Notes under the pieces: model-generated
Seen by the model: the letters and a program-made list of their open reading frames with translations, nothing else
The model's database searches: none
What the model was told of the DNA's origin: nothing
In this document: positions 1-11,738 of the stretch, one piece after another
Layout of the letters: every line of letters begins with the position of its first letter
How positions within the stretch are numbered: the stretch's first letter is position 1
NCBI GenBank assembly: GCA_036435485.1
Contig: CM071596.1
Span: forward strand, 61,739,001-61,803,000
Length of the DNA: 64,000 nt
Source: Saposhnikovia divaricata
Lineage: Eukaryota; Streptophyta; Magnoliopsida; Apiales; Apiaceae
Direction: 5' to 3'
Made by a program: the position numbers and the translations under genes

Positions 1-336
1 ATCATTCACCCTATCATATTGTGCCTTAAAAGGAGAATCATTATCAGGCTTCTGAAAAGATCCATCCACAAGCCCTAATTTATTTTTGGCTGATAGAGCA
101 ATGGTAATAGATCGTTTCCAGGGACCAAAATTCTCTGTCCCTGTCAACTTCTTGGCAATTAGAACAAGACCGGGGTGATCAATATTCTGAAGATACAAAG
201 GATGCATATTAGAAGTAACAGCAATCTGACTTTGATCCTGATTTTCATTATCTAAAAAACCTTCTCCATTTCCACGATTCTCTTCAGATTCAGTACTATT
301 ATTATTAAGAACAACATTCGCATACGTATTCTTCAT
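1..336 (-). CDS. Ty1/Copia gag N-terminus (partial)
   Basis: This is an open minus-strand frame of 112 codons from an ATG at 336 that runs off the left edge of the window. The translation contains MHPLYLQNIDHPGLVLIAKK and then LTGTENFGPWKRS, the hallmark of the plant Copia gag N-terminal domain (retrotransposon Copia-like N-terminal / UBN2_3). An asparagine- and glutamate-rich leader of about 45 residues comes first. The protein would form the nucleocapsid precursor of the element. It lies downstream of a Met-tRNA primer site and LTR on the same strand, as expected for gag. No stop is seen in the visible part; zinc knuckle, protease and pol would lie outside the window. Confidence 0.85.
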   Translation of the reverse strand, partial: MKNTYANVVLNNNSTESEENRGNGEGFLDNENQDQSQIAVTSNMHPLYLQNIDHPGLVLIAKKLTGTENFGPWKRSITIALSAKNKLGLVDGSFQKPDNDSPFKAQYDRVND

Positions 337-717
337 TTTCGTTAAACAAACTCAATTCCTCAATTATGAACACTCTATTCACTGAATTACGAGAATAAAA
401 CTTCAAACAAACACCAGAAACTACACAAGATAGTACTAATTGTACGTAATCAAGTCAAAATAAGCACGATAACCTCAAGATACCTTAAGCGCCACAAAAT
501 CTTCATGAATTTGTGCAAAATTTGTGAAAAACAATGAAGATCTTACTTGATTTGAAGCAAAGAACCAAAGAAAACCTTCAATTACAACTCAGAATCATAC
601 CGAAATGCGTAATCATCAATCCGAAACAAAATCCCAAATCGCAACATCAAACCCTAGGAAATGATTTGTAATTATATCGAAAATATATGCGGAATCACAT
701 CTTAACTCAAGATCTGT

Positions 718-729
718 GCTCTGATACCA
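718..729 (-). other. Primer-binding site, initiator Met-tRNA type
   Basis: The minus strand reads TGGTATCAGAGC, the standard plant Met-tRNA primer site, directly inside the LTR and upstream of gag. Confidence 0.85.
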
Positions 730-1179
730 TAAGAACAATCATGATTCAAGAAATTGTTTACATATACGTATAAGAAATGTAAGTAATGGGAGGAATGAAA
801 TAGAATGTAAAACTGTGTTAATTGACTTAAGTTCTCAACAAATGAGTACAAAGTATTTGTAGTCTACTTGATACAATAGAAATGTAACAGAAACGGTTAC
901 ATCATATAAGGTCTTGTTTGGCTAAAGGCATATGCCAGCTTAGCACTCAAATGAGGTGTCAACTTAACATGAGATGTTGACTCTATAGTTGACTTTTTAT
1001 TCTCATCACTACTTTCATTGCTGTGCACTTAAGACCCCCTATTCCCAATGTTACTCAACTCATGACCTAGCCAATAAACTAATCAAGGTACTACTAGTGA
1101 TGCTTGCTACAAGTTTCAACACCTCCGCTTTCTCCTCCCATCTCTCTAATCATCTGTACTTCTGTTATTTATCATAACA
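730..1179 (-). repeat. 5' LTR of the Copia element
   Basis: The LTR is about 450 bp, placed between the primer-binding site and a TGTT-type start at 1179. The inner end reads TTA rather than the usual CA next to the primer site, so the exact inner boundary is uncertain. No second LTR is in the window for comparison. Confidence 0.5.
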
Positions 1180-1329
1180 AAATTGTTGGTCATACTCTGA
1201 ATACTATTAGCTTCCTAAAAACATTACTTTGAAAGAAGGGTTCCAGGTTTTTACTGCAGATTCTCTTAGATAGAGGTAAGATAATTTAGAGGAATAATTC
1301 CTGACCCTTTATATATTTAGTTTCAACAT

Positions 1330-1432
1330 GGAATGACTAGTAACAGGTAGTGACTTTAGATGGTTAGAGGTGTATAAAGAAGAGGAGGTTCATCAGGGAG
1401 CTGGATAAGTTGCAGTACTTTGTGAATTGATG
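1330..1432 (+). pseudogene. Possible decayed DGK exon upstream of the readable exons
   Basis: The next upstream DGK exon should encode a GTGNDL...W-K-S-A-V-K...LH..A...R-L-D-S segment ending in phase 2. Here GGAATGACTAGTAACAGG resembles a gapped GNDLAR coding stretch. Further on, TGG...AAGAAGAGGAGG-TTCATCAG resembles W...KK..LHQ, and the segment ends before GTATTTCT at a donor-like position. The frame is broken by small indels and stops. The resemblance is weak and seen by eye only. If correct, the gene copy is damaged on its catalytic side; the true exon may instead lie left of the Copia insertion. Confidence 0.3.
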
Positions 1433-1754
1433 GTATTTCTCTAGGACATCTTTGAACTGCAGAGGTAAAATATCTTTGCATGTTCTTATGACCGTCAATT
1501 TTTATTCTTCATCGTTGGTGATATATTAAACTTCTAGTTATGCTTGTGTAGCATCCATAGAATTCCTTTTAGTGTCCAATCTATAGTATATGTTAATGTA
1601 GATGCTTATACTCATCCTTAGAATTGTCTAATTTGTGACATCGTTTTTTCTTTTTCCCATAACCATGCTCAAAACAACTGCGGAGTAGCATATTCTGTTA
1701 TGTACTATTACTTAATTTTATGTACTATTACTTAATTATGTATGCCATATGCAG

Positions 1755-4700
1755 CTGGAAACTTCGCATATTGATGCCAGCTGGAGAAGAGTTGGAAACA
1801 CCACATGCTCTGAAGCCCACTGAAGAGTTTTTGCTGGATCAGGTTGCTGTAGTCAATTGCTAACTTTGTAGACGTATTTACCTTATATCTTTAACTTTTC
1901 CGTTATCATTTGCGTCCTATATTCCAACCAACATTCTGATCTACTCCATGATCAACTTTATTCACCACGTTGGGTTGAAGTGCATCGTTATAGATGTACC
2001 ATGCATATGTAAGAAATGAAAATTAGTCTGCAGATTATATTTTTTCAGGACACAATCAAACAAATAAGGGAAATTTTATAGATGAGTGGCAGTTTGACCA
2101 CCAACTGATTTCAAATTTATCTGTTGTTCTTACTTGGATTATAGAAAGCAACTAAGTGTGGCTATAGTAGAAGATGCCCTTTCAAACTTATAGTAATGCA
2201 TTACAATTCAAATAATTGCATTTCAAGAATTACAAGAAACCTGGTATGCTTGAACTCTAAAACCTGACGTCGTCTGAGCTATGAAGTTTAAAATACTTGC
2301 CAGTGCCGACCTCAGGTTCGACAGAAGGCAGATGTGTAGGATGAAAGATCCAATAGTTACTTTTTAGTCAGTATTAACACGATTAAATTAAAATTAATTA
2401 TCCCTGTGTGCAGGAAGAAAGATGAGGACAACGTAAAATGTAGGGGATGCTTGGCTCATTTCAACGAATAATGAACACAGCACTTTATTATGTCTTCATT
2501 GACTGATAAATGCTGTACTGTCTAATCTGGTTTATTACTACTGTTTCGAGATGGGGTTGTTTGTGAGGAGAACAAGGAGTAAAATTTATTCAAAATGATT
2601 TTTTTGTTTGAATCATTAGAAAGGTTTAAATTATGAGAAAAAAGAGAATCCATGAAGACCCGTTTGGCTACCTTTTGCCAGAAGTCCAGAACAAGTACTT
2701 TTATGTGGAAAAAAAGCACCTCAGTAGGTACTTATATAAATGAAATTCTGAGAGTAACTTAGATTAGTTTGGGTAACAATTTGTCACGAATCAACTTGAA
2801 TTTAAAAGGCCTATGGCCGAATAAGCGGAGTTTAAATAAATGGAAGTTAGGTAAAGTGGAAGAGGAAATTGAGGATGACAGTATTAGACAGAGAAACAGT
2901 AAGGATCATAGTTAATCTTAATAACCCGGGACAGATTAAAGTAAGTATACTTCCTCCACCCACGGGCACTTAACTAATTGCGTAGTAATTTATCATCTGT
3001 TTGCCTCTACTTCAGCACACCTGTTTTTCAACAATTTAGTATCTTAGGTTTATAATTTTTCTTTCCTGTTGTTATAATTTAGAAAGAAGCATGCATTAAT
3101 TTGGTTTCCTTATGTAATTTTGTAATCCATCAGATCTGCTAGACTATAACAGTTTAGCAATACTCTAAAAAAAAAAAAAATTTACATGACGAGAATTATA
3201 TGCTGAGTGGTTTTTTTGGGCATACTATTTCCTGACAGTTTCTTGTATTTGTTCATAAAAAGTATTTTTGTTCACCTACATTTCCTTAAGACTGATAAAT
3301 AAAATAACAATGCAGGACCTGGAAATTGGAGGGGAGTTGGCTGAGAAAGTATCCTGTTATGAGGGAGTGTTTTACAACTACTGTAGCATAGGTATACCCT
3401 TTTAACTTTGCATATGATGTTCATAACACATTGTTTTTTTTTTGTGTTTTCATATGCCCAATGGCCATCATAATTAAATCTAAACCTTTGCGGATCTACA
3501 ATTAGTCATAATTAAGTCGAATTTGGCAATTAAAGATATAGAGGAGATTTTCTGTTAACATTCAAAAATCAGCAATTATCATGACAATTCCCGCCAAGAT
3601 CTAAGATAATAAATTACAACAGTGTTTCTTTATTGTTTCATGTTCCCAATAATTTGCATACCGAAAAAGGAAGGTCAACTGAGAAAGGTGAAATGAAATA
3701 AAACAGTTAGAATAGCTTTTCCATAGTTCATAAAACCTAGCACCTTGTTTCTTGTGATTCTATATATTTTCTTCAATGCCTATTCTCATTTTGTTTACAT
3801 GTTTAGGAATGGATGCCCAAGTTGCTTATGGTTTCCACAATCTGCGGAATGAAAAACCTTTCCTTGCTCAAGGTCCTATAGCAAATAAGGTGGGATGTCC
3901 CTCACAATTATTTGATGTATATCTATTGATCCTTAAGTAATATCTTCAAGCTATGTCAATGGTCTCCAAGTAGTGCACAATCATAGACGTGATCATTAAA
4001 TTTGAAATTACTCTATATTACATTGCTTGCAATCAATAAATTTCTGTCCTTTGTTTAGAATTTAAGTCTTTTTTACAGTTCGTCCTGCATCTAATTGGCA
4101 CATGCCACCAGAATTCCTAATTTATTTCGTGAATGTTGGCAGATAAATTTTTTTAATACAAAAAATCATTTAAAATTATGTGTGAGGGTACTGTTCAGTA
4201 GGGGCTGATATCTAGCATTCAGCTTATAGACACTGTTTACTGTGGAATCAATGTTTACTGCAAACAAAATATTTGAATCAGTCATAACAGAGAGGATTTA
4301 GCATAAGGGAAAAAGGAAAGAAAACTGGAGGAAGAATATCTTTAAATAGCAACATAATGTTCCTGGAATATTTAATCTCAGTCCTAAGCTTTCATCTTTT
4401 AAGCACTGATATTCTTTATGTATATTACTACCCGTCTTCAACTTCTATGTGCATTGCTATTCATCTTCAATTGATAAGTTATACTAACCCCTTTCTTTTT
4501 TGATGAATTTAATGTTTTAATTGGATCCATATTAGTTTTAGCTCTTTTTCTTTAGTTTTCTTTAGCTAGAGAATCTACTAAAGTGTTTTAAACTATCTAC
4601 TTAATCGTTTTAAACTTTCTTTTGAACCAGATTATATATTCCGGATACTCTTGCAAACAAGGGTGGTTTCTCACACCTTGTATCGCTGATCCAAGTTTAA

Positions 4701-7700
4701 GGTTGGAAACCTTTCCTGCAAAATAAAATAAAATTGTGCTGTTCATTTTAATTTTGTTTTTTTGATAGTGTTTGATAAGAATGCTTTATTTTGTGTTTTT
4801 TATTCAAATTCCTAGTACACCTTATAGGCTCATGAGTAAGATATATGACAAAAAAGTATATTAATAGATAATATGAAGCAAAGATTGGAAGGGGTATTAA
4901 ATGATCCATGTCATGCAGAACCATGATAGTAGAGTCAACTTAATGAATTGATGCATTTCTATAAACCAACTTGAACTGAGCAGAGTTTAGCATTTCAGAT
5001 TGTGATAAAGGGAGACCCAACAAGCGTCTTCCTTATTCAGTCAAATAGCTCAGTAAGATATTGTTCATTTCTCCCTTTTCACTGTAAGAAGGTTGACAAG
5101 GATGACACAACAGCAGTAAAAGGTTGAGTAGTAATTGATCTAATTGATATAAGATCAAACAGTGGGAGCACGAAGTATTTCCTGGAGATGGAATTCAAGT
5201 TTACCATGTGATATTTTTTTGCGCAGAAAAAGGAGTACACCCTTAATCTTTTGACAGGATTATTGTGTTAATTATAATGCAGACCAAAAGGCTTTCTATT
5301 GAGGCTAATAGTAACCTTTATGAGGCAATTGTAAATCAATTCAAAGAATCAGATATTATAGATGGTACTCCATCAGTTGGTGTATGCAGTAGGTTTGTTA
5401 TCCAGTACATGAATGATTTTTGTTTAACACAAACAAAGGCAATTTACTATTTGGTCACCTAAACCGGCTCACATGAAGGGGTTAGCCCTTAAAAAATTTC
5501 TTCTCAGAATTGATGGGCAATGCAGATTTTGAGTAAATGCTTTTGATGTTGAGAGTCATACAAATGCCGATATTGATGGGTCTTGACAGGTTCTACCGGT
5601 TATTGTGCGCTGGTTGTTGGGAATCTGGTGTCCCAGTCCATCCAGTGATAGATACATTAGCCATAACATGGTTAATTTTCCCAAGAGAACATGTAATGCC
5701 TCCAAGTGAAATTTAGCAAAAGGCTGCTCTTAAGGATGGTCAATTTTAATAAATATACCATTTGGAGAGCTAGGTTGGCATCCACCCACAAATGTGTACT
5801 GCTCACTAGTCAATAAACGAGGATCTAAGGTTTTGCTATTACTAACATAATGCCCATGAAAATAATAATTTACTGTACTGGGTGTACAGAAAACTTGCAA
5901 AAGGTATATTTATCCTTACTGGTCAAGGATATCATTTTGTTCATGGTAATAATGTGTTAGGCTGATCTCTTCAATATGACGAGAGTGAAAAAAAACTTCA
6001 TTCAGTTAGATACCAATGATGTGATCACTAGGGGTTCAAAATAAAAAGTGCTTGATGCGAACAATGTGTTTAAAGGATTTTACTGACCAAGGTACCAAAC
6101 ATAGTATGAGTATGACCAATTGGAAAGTAGGGTCTGGGAGGATGAGATGTATGCAGGCCTTACTCTTCTACTAGAGTAGTGAGGTTGTTTTCTTGGAATT
6201 TATTTAAAGCACTTAATCCCTACCGATGAGCTTGAGCCTTACACATCTTACCTAGTTATTTGTTTTCGTAGCACCTAGTGGACCTATCTTGCAGTTGATG
6301 CAACTTCAGTAACTTTACTTATGTGAATTTATAGCAGAACCAAGAAAACAATAGGTCATACCGGGTGCACAAATCTTCGACATCAGGATCTGGGAATGTT
6401 CGATGTATGCAGCCTTGCCAGGTTTCGAACTAATGACCTGGTGCATAGCAAGTAGACCGTAGCACCAAGCACGACCTTCATAAGAAATCAGTAGGTATAA
6501 ACTAAAAATATTTTTATCATTTAACACTTATTCAACCTAACAACTGACACACTTCGACTATTATCAATAACTTCAGTAGCTTCTAAAATAGTGATATGGT
6601 AAACCAGTAATAGTTGTTAATTCAATGGAAATTTGGCTGGTAGATCCTGGTTATGGCTCCGACACATAATTTCTGGATTTTTCAGTTGTATTGTATCTCA
6701 AAATAGGTTTAATAACATATTTGCATTTGTTTGTATCTGCCTTCTGTTGGCTATGTGTATGCTTAAATAGTGATTTTAATAGCTGGTGTTATGTGCAATA
6801 AGTGAGTTTATGGATGCAGGGGACTAAATAATATATTGAGAATGCACATTAAAACTCTAAACTGCTCAGACTGGAAGCAAGTTTCTCTCCCATCAAGGTC
6901 AGGTCCAACTGTAATTGCTGTTAAACCACACTGGGAACTTGCAGGTGTTAATCATGAAATATTTAGTATTTTTTTGTCCCAAAATACATAAGTTGCTCGT
7001 ACTATACGTACTTTGTTTGTCCAGACTCCAGACTGCTAATTTGTGAAAATTAATCTATACTCTATATTAATGTGCAAAACCATGTTTTAATGGTACACAA
7101 TAGTACCAAAATATCAAAATACCAAAGTACCAAATTTGGTTATCACTTAACTCGGGGTTCGACCGGCCCGTGCTTCGCACGGGTTACCGGCTAGTATATA
7201 TTAATGTGGTCAACTTTGATAATTGTTGATGTTTTAGATTTTGGATACATTTTGAGAGCATTCTTGATTTTGGTAGACATTGTCACACTACCATCATAGA
7301 AAGATTTATTTTGGGATGTATCAAAAAAGAAATATAGATGTTGGGACCGGCAGCCAGAGTACTAAATTTACTATGCTAATTATCCTGGCCTGTTATTTCT
7401 GTTAAGTAAAAGTGAGCTGATTCATTTGATTTCAGTCATCTACATTATTGTATGTGTCATCATTATTTACCCAAAGTTAATGGCGTATATATGATAGATT
7501 ATGTACTGTTGATCTGTTGATATGTTGGACATTCTTTCTTTTATTTTCTAAATATTTTCTGTTCTCCAGTATTAGGTCTTTAGTTGCATTAAATCTTCAG
7601 AATTATGCAAGTGGAAGAAATCCATGGGGAAATCTGAAGCCAGACTACATGGAAAAGGTACTTTCTTCTCACAACAGAATTTCAAATAATTATATATTTT

Positions 7701-10700
7701 TTTCCAGAAGTATATCATATATCTTCCTCAATTTATATTTAATTATTCTAATCCTATATATCCATGTAAGTTTATGAATTAAAGCTGCTTATGGAAAATA
7801 CAAACATAGACATGATAAAGAGATAAACTAGAAGATCGGATGATAATGGTGGAGTCTTGTTGTCAGTATTCTATCCACCGTAAAAATGAGAAATTTCAAC
7901 TTGTAACAAGTCTTCCTGTTAGGAATCTGCCCGATTCCCGGCGAATGCGAAAGCGATTTGGTAAATATGTGTGCTTAGATCCCACAAATATACGTGATAG
8001 TAATAAAACAACAAACCAACAATACAGTAAAAGAGACAAGAGATTTAACGTGGTTCGGCCCAGCCTACATCCACAAGAGTAACAACTTCACACTAGATAA
8101 AAGAGATTACAATATCCGGATATCCGGCCCCTGAATTTTATACACAAATTCAGTCCTACGATACCTATTATGTATAACTCACTGAAGTGTTTATCTCAAA
8201 ACCTCCCCTATCACAACCTGATAGAAAGACCCCTGCAGCAGGACCACCTCCGATGGCTGCAGTCAGACCCAAGTACCCTAAGGAATAGTTTAGGCATGAG
8301 GACCTTCTATCCCGACACTTCCTGAAAGCGGGCTAAACCGGCTTTCCTACTAGACGGACTATCTAGCAGCTAATTAGAGAAGAGAGAAAAGAGAGAGGTG
8401 TAATTTTACTAATGAAGGAGGAGATGTATATATAGGGATGGAAGTGTGGTAGGTGGGGGGTTGGTGAAGATGTTTGGTGGGTTTGAAAAGAAGACGGCTG
8501 CCTAACACTTCCTTGTCATTTAATTTTCTCATCTGTGATAAGTTTATAATATGCTAATAACAGATTAAAGGCAGACAAATTAGGTACCCTGAATGTTAGT
8601 GAAAAAAATTCATGAACAGAAAAAGTTAGCATAATTGTTGTGCAGACTGCAGACATTACTTTCGGAAAGACAACATACTTATTTGATGTTATTAAAAGGA
8701 AATTACAAACATGAAGGTGGTGAATCCTCATATTTAGCAAACGTGAATAGAAAAAAAATTAGGTTAGATAACATGCTCCAAAATTTTATTGTAACAAAAA
8801 CTTCTATAGCAGAGCTTACAGAAAACAGTAATGCAATTTTATCTAGCATCCAGTGAAATGCTAGTTCAAACTACTAAAATTGTGATTTCATCAGTGCAGA
8901 AACCTAATGAAATAGGTAATCATTCATGAACTGTAGTAATAAAATAGCGAATTCATGAACGTGAATAAAAGGAGCTTGTTGAATAGTGCCTCGGCTCGGT
9001 TGAATCATTTTGTTCGCTCGGGTTGCAGCGGACTTGTTCTAGTGGAAAAACATTTTTCTTAGAAAAAACAAAAATTTTGTTCACTAGAGCTCATCACAAA
9101 GGAACGCAGAACAGCTAGAAAACCTAGTAAGAAGAACAAAGAGCGGGAGGCAACATTCTCTTTAAACAGACATCGCCTAGCCCCGTTCACAAAGTCCCTC
9201 GCATCACATCCCTCACTACACTCAGACAACACCTAAAAAAGAATACAAAGAGTACCCGCTAGTAGGAGGAACCGAAGTAGCTGACTTCCGCTCACGAAAG
9301 ACTAACCTCAGCGCTAAAGCTCTTGGCTTATTTTATATTTTAGACTCTAAACTTATGCCTAATTAAGGTAGGGTATTTAAATACCTACTAGGAAAGCCTT
9401 TTGAGTAGCTGAATCAGTTGAAGGAGGTTTCTACATACGAGTTAACGGATTCTTCCATACTGGCAGGCTCCCATAGAAGCTACCAACTCGTTACTACTTA
9501 CATTCCACTTGACCTAAAACCCTTACCCAATGGGCCTGCAAGAACCACTGACTGTCTTCTTACTGGCTCTAGGCCTGACGTAGCTACTGTCTTTATTGTA
9601 TTAGTTAGGGGATCTAGCTCTTTGGGTTTAGCAACTAATGGGTTCGACAAAAACATGCTCCAAATTTTATTGTAACAAAAGCTTCCATAGCAGAGCTTAC
9701 AAAAAGCAGTAATGCAATTTCATCTAGCATCAAGTGAGAATGCTAGTTCAAAGTACTAAATTTAATCAGTGCAGAAACTTAATAAATAGGTAACACATTC
9801 ATGAAATGTAGTTGGTCTTTATTAGATTTTGAAATTAAGTTTAGCCTGAGATACATGTTTTCACTTGTATGATCAGGTGCCTAATGTGGACTTTTCATCT
9901 TTCTTATAGCTATGTGTCCATTGCTGTTTCATATATTAGTTATCGTTTAAAACTCGTATCATATGCTTTTCTTTACACAGAATGCGGTGAGGTGAGACGG
10001 AACAAAATGCTAAATTATGGCAGGAAGCTTTCCTATTTTACCTATATTTAACATTTTTAACTGATATGTTATTTCAGAAAGGCTTTGTTGAGGCTCATGT
10101 GGATGACGGTCTCCTAGAAGTCTTTGGTCTAAAACAGGGTTGGCATGCTTCATTTGTCATGGGGGAACTTATCCAAGCCAAACACATTGCACAGGTACTT
10201 AATTCCGTTGTTGAATTTTTGTTATTATATTTTTAAGATACTCCCTCCGTCCCTAATTAGTTGTCCAGTTTGACTTTTGAGTGGTCAAATTGACAAATTT
10301 TTGATTGAAGATCAAAAGCTATCCTTTAATTATTTTAAAAAACGGAAAATTACATATTAAAATAGATTAGATATACTTTACAATGATATAATTTTTTTTT
10401 CAAATATACAATATATGTAAATTTCAGTCAAAATTTGGTCAATTTGACCACTAAAAAGCCAAACTGAACATACTGCAACGTATATCGGTACATTTTTAGA
10501 AGAATATTTAACAAACCGCAAGCCTGCATTATACTCATTTTTGTATAATTCTCACTTCATTTGGTTAGAAGAAATGAAATGCGATTAGTGTAATATGAAA
10601 TCTGTACTAAGTTGTGGTCATTCATTTATAATTTTTCTTTCTTCCACAATTATGTTCTACAAATTTAAATTAAATTAGTCTTACCTATTAGGAAATAATT

Positions 10701-11705
10701 TTCATTTCTTTACTAATCATATCATCCACAAATCTCATTGTGAATTTTGTACTATTTCAATTTCTTAACTATGTCATACATCATGCATCTTTTCCACCTC
10801 TAGTCTTCATTACAGTTTTATTGTTCTAGTATTGGTAACAGTCTTTGCATGTAGTATTACAGCTAGGAAACATTTTTACGATTAAGTTAGCATCATAGAA
10901 AATTAAGAAGGGGGAGAGTATTCCAGGGAATGGTATGCATAATTTTTTTTATGCAATCCAAATAACTCTATAAAATTAACAACAATCTGTCTTGACTTGT
11001 AAGAGGCAAAAGGCGCTATCTAAATTTCACACTGGACTTGAGTTATATATAAATTATCAAAAAAATCAAAATTTATATAATAATTACTTGGGAAAAGTAT
11101 AATAATGTGTAGTTTACTAAAAGTAGAGTAATTTGCATTTTTCATTCATTAACTTAAGTAAAAATTTAGTAAAAGGGTGACATATCACATACTTTTACTT
11201 TGAAAGTTGTTGCATCTTGCATCCCTTACAATGTGCAACACTTAAATGTGGCTAACCGCCATTCCGCCAAATTTAAAGTGATGCAAATTTCAATTTACTC
11301 TTAAAAGTTTAAGTATATTATAATTGTTTTGTTCTACATTTCACGAATCTCCTATTTAAGTTAAATGAATATATGACGTAGCTTAATTTTCAGTATCAAA
11401 TGAATCTTGTGGTCTTACTATTAGGTTCTGGCTTCACTAATTTAGGTACAAGGACAGAATTCATTCTTATGATACATTTCTTAATGTAACTTGTTTAATA
11501 GTACTTTCCTCATAGTCATTACCTGAATTCAGAACATAAATTTCAGGCTTCTGAAATTCGATTTGAATTTAGAGGCGGACAATGGAAAGAATGTTTCATG
11601 CAAATGGATGGAGAGCCGTGGAAACAACCAATGAGCATGGAATACTCTAGCTTTGTGGAAATTAGAAGGGTGCCTTTTCAATCGGTGATGGTAAATGGAG
11701 AATAA
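1755..11705 (+). CDS. DGK: Diacylglycerol kinase, C-terminal part (8 exons)
   Basis: The gene encodes the accessory half of a plant diacylglycerol kinase, which phosphorylates diacylglycerol to phosphatidic acid in lipid signalling. Coding exons are 1755-1842, 3316-3391, 3807-3889, 4631-4701, 6820-6897, 7570-7657, 10078-10194 and 11547-11705. All have GT-AG borders and compatible phases, giving about 253 codons to a TAA. Diagnostic pieces are CYEGVFYNYCSIG, MDAQVAYGFHNLRNEKPF, NYASGRNPWGNLKP, KQGWHASFVM and MDGEPWKQPM, matching small cluster II plant DGKs such as Arabidopsis DGK7. The catalytic GGDGT half is not in the window. A glycine replaces the usual aliphatic or alanine residue after FVM. 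Introns carry a Helitron, SINE-like fragments, a solo LTR and a MITE; a hAT element sits just after the stop. The first listed exon starts in phase 2, so upstream exons are required. Whether the copy is functional is undecided. Confidence 0.85.
6118..6200 (+). repeat. SINE-like fragment
   Basis: The stretch GGTCTGGGAGGATGAGATGT, followed by ATGCAGGCCTTACTC and a GTGAGGTTGTTTTCTTGG tail, resembles the body of plant tRNA-derived SINEs (Au-like). It lies in the DGK intron 4701-6820. No poly-A tail or TSD is clear. Confidence 0.4.
6370..6480 (-). repeat. tRNA-derived SINE fragment
   Basis: On the minus strand there is a TGGTGCTACGG segment resembling a pol III A box, and then AGTTCGAAACCTGG, a good B box. 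A GCATACATCGAACATTCCCAG body like that of the neighbouring plus-strand fragment follows. It looks like an old SINE in the same DGK intron, opposite in orientation to the fragment at 6118-6200. Confidence 0.45.
7054..7194 (+). mobile_element. Miniature non-autonomous Helitron (141 bp)
   Basis: The 5' end reads TCTATACTCTATATTAATG, close to the usual Helitron TCT.TACTA.ATTAAT start. The 3' end has a perfect 7-bp stem hairpin at 7167-7183 (CCCGTGC-TTC-GCACGGG), seven bases, then CTAG at 7191-7194. It is flanked by A on the left and T on the right, as expected for AT-target insertion without duplication. It has no coding capacity and lies in the DGK intron between 6897 and 7570. Confidence 0.75.
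7917..8507 (+). mobile_element. Solo LTR with CTTCC target duplication
   Basis: The 591-bp segment starts TGTTAGGAATC and ends GCCTAACA, giving TGTTAG/CTAACA inverted ends. The sequence CTTCC is present at both 7912-7916 and 8508-8512. It contains the ACGTGGTTCGGCCC motif common in some plant Copia LTRs. It has no internal region, so it is a solo LTR left by LTR-LTR recombination, inside the DGK intron 7657-10078. A segment near 8278-8371 is shared, inverted, with the tandem repeat at 46381-46578. Confidence 0.85.
8770..8936 (+). repeat. Direct repeat copy 1 in DGK intron
   Basis: This segment, starting AACATGCTCCAAAATTTTAT, recurs with small differences at 9652-9812 (shared landmarks: GCAGAGCTTACA, AGTAATGCAATTT, GCTAGTTCAAA). 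The two copies flank about 715 bp of unrelated sequence. Confidence 0.75.
8937..9651. other. Sequence between the two direct repeats; unidentified
   Basis: It is intronic sequence with higher GC than its surroundings (for example around 8985-9030 and 9460-9640). I see no complete reading frame, terminal repeats or primer site. It may be an insertion or a rearranged duplication joint. Confidence 0.4.
9652..9812 (+). repeat. Direct repeat copy 2 in DGK intron
   Basis: Second copy of the 8770-8936 segment, about 90% similar by eye with several small indels. Confidence 0.75.
10241..10475. mobile_element. Stowaway/Mariner-like MITE
   Basis: The left end CTCCCTCCGTCCC follows TA, the typical start of plant Mariner-type MITEs. 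Subterminal inverted copies of AGTTTGACTTTTGAGTGGTC (left) and its complement with two changes (10436-10466) support a foldback element. The right tip is degraded, so the right border is approximate. It lies in the last DGK intron. Confidence 0.65.
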
Positions 11706-11738
11706 GTTTAGGCTGTCCATCTTTTTCCTAAGTTTCGC

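Larger units (their letters stand above)
1..1179 (-). mobile_element. Ty1/Copia LTR retrotransposon, 5' end (partial)
   Basis: Reading the minus strand from 1179 downward there is an LTR-like segment starting TGTTATGATA, then a primer-binding site, a leader and gag. The other LTR and pol are beyond the left edge, so the target-site duplication cannot be checked. The element sits directly upstream of the DGK exons and transcribes in the opposite direction. If the DGK gene continues to the left, this insertion is in one of its introns. Confidence 0.75.

Noticed and set aside
718..729. tRNA-like sequence near 718 and again at 23241 and 41510
   Set aside because: These are retrotransposon primer-binding sites, complementary to tRNA ends, not tRNA genes.
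989..1177. A 62-codon plus-strand frame
   Set aside because: It lies inside the Copia LTR, antisense to it, with no similarity to a known protein.
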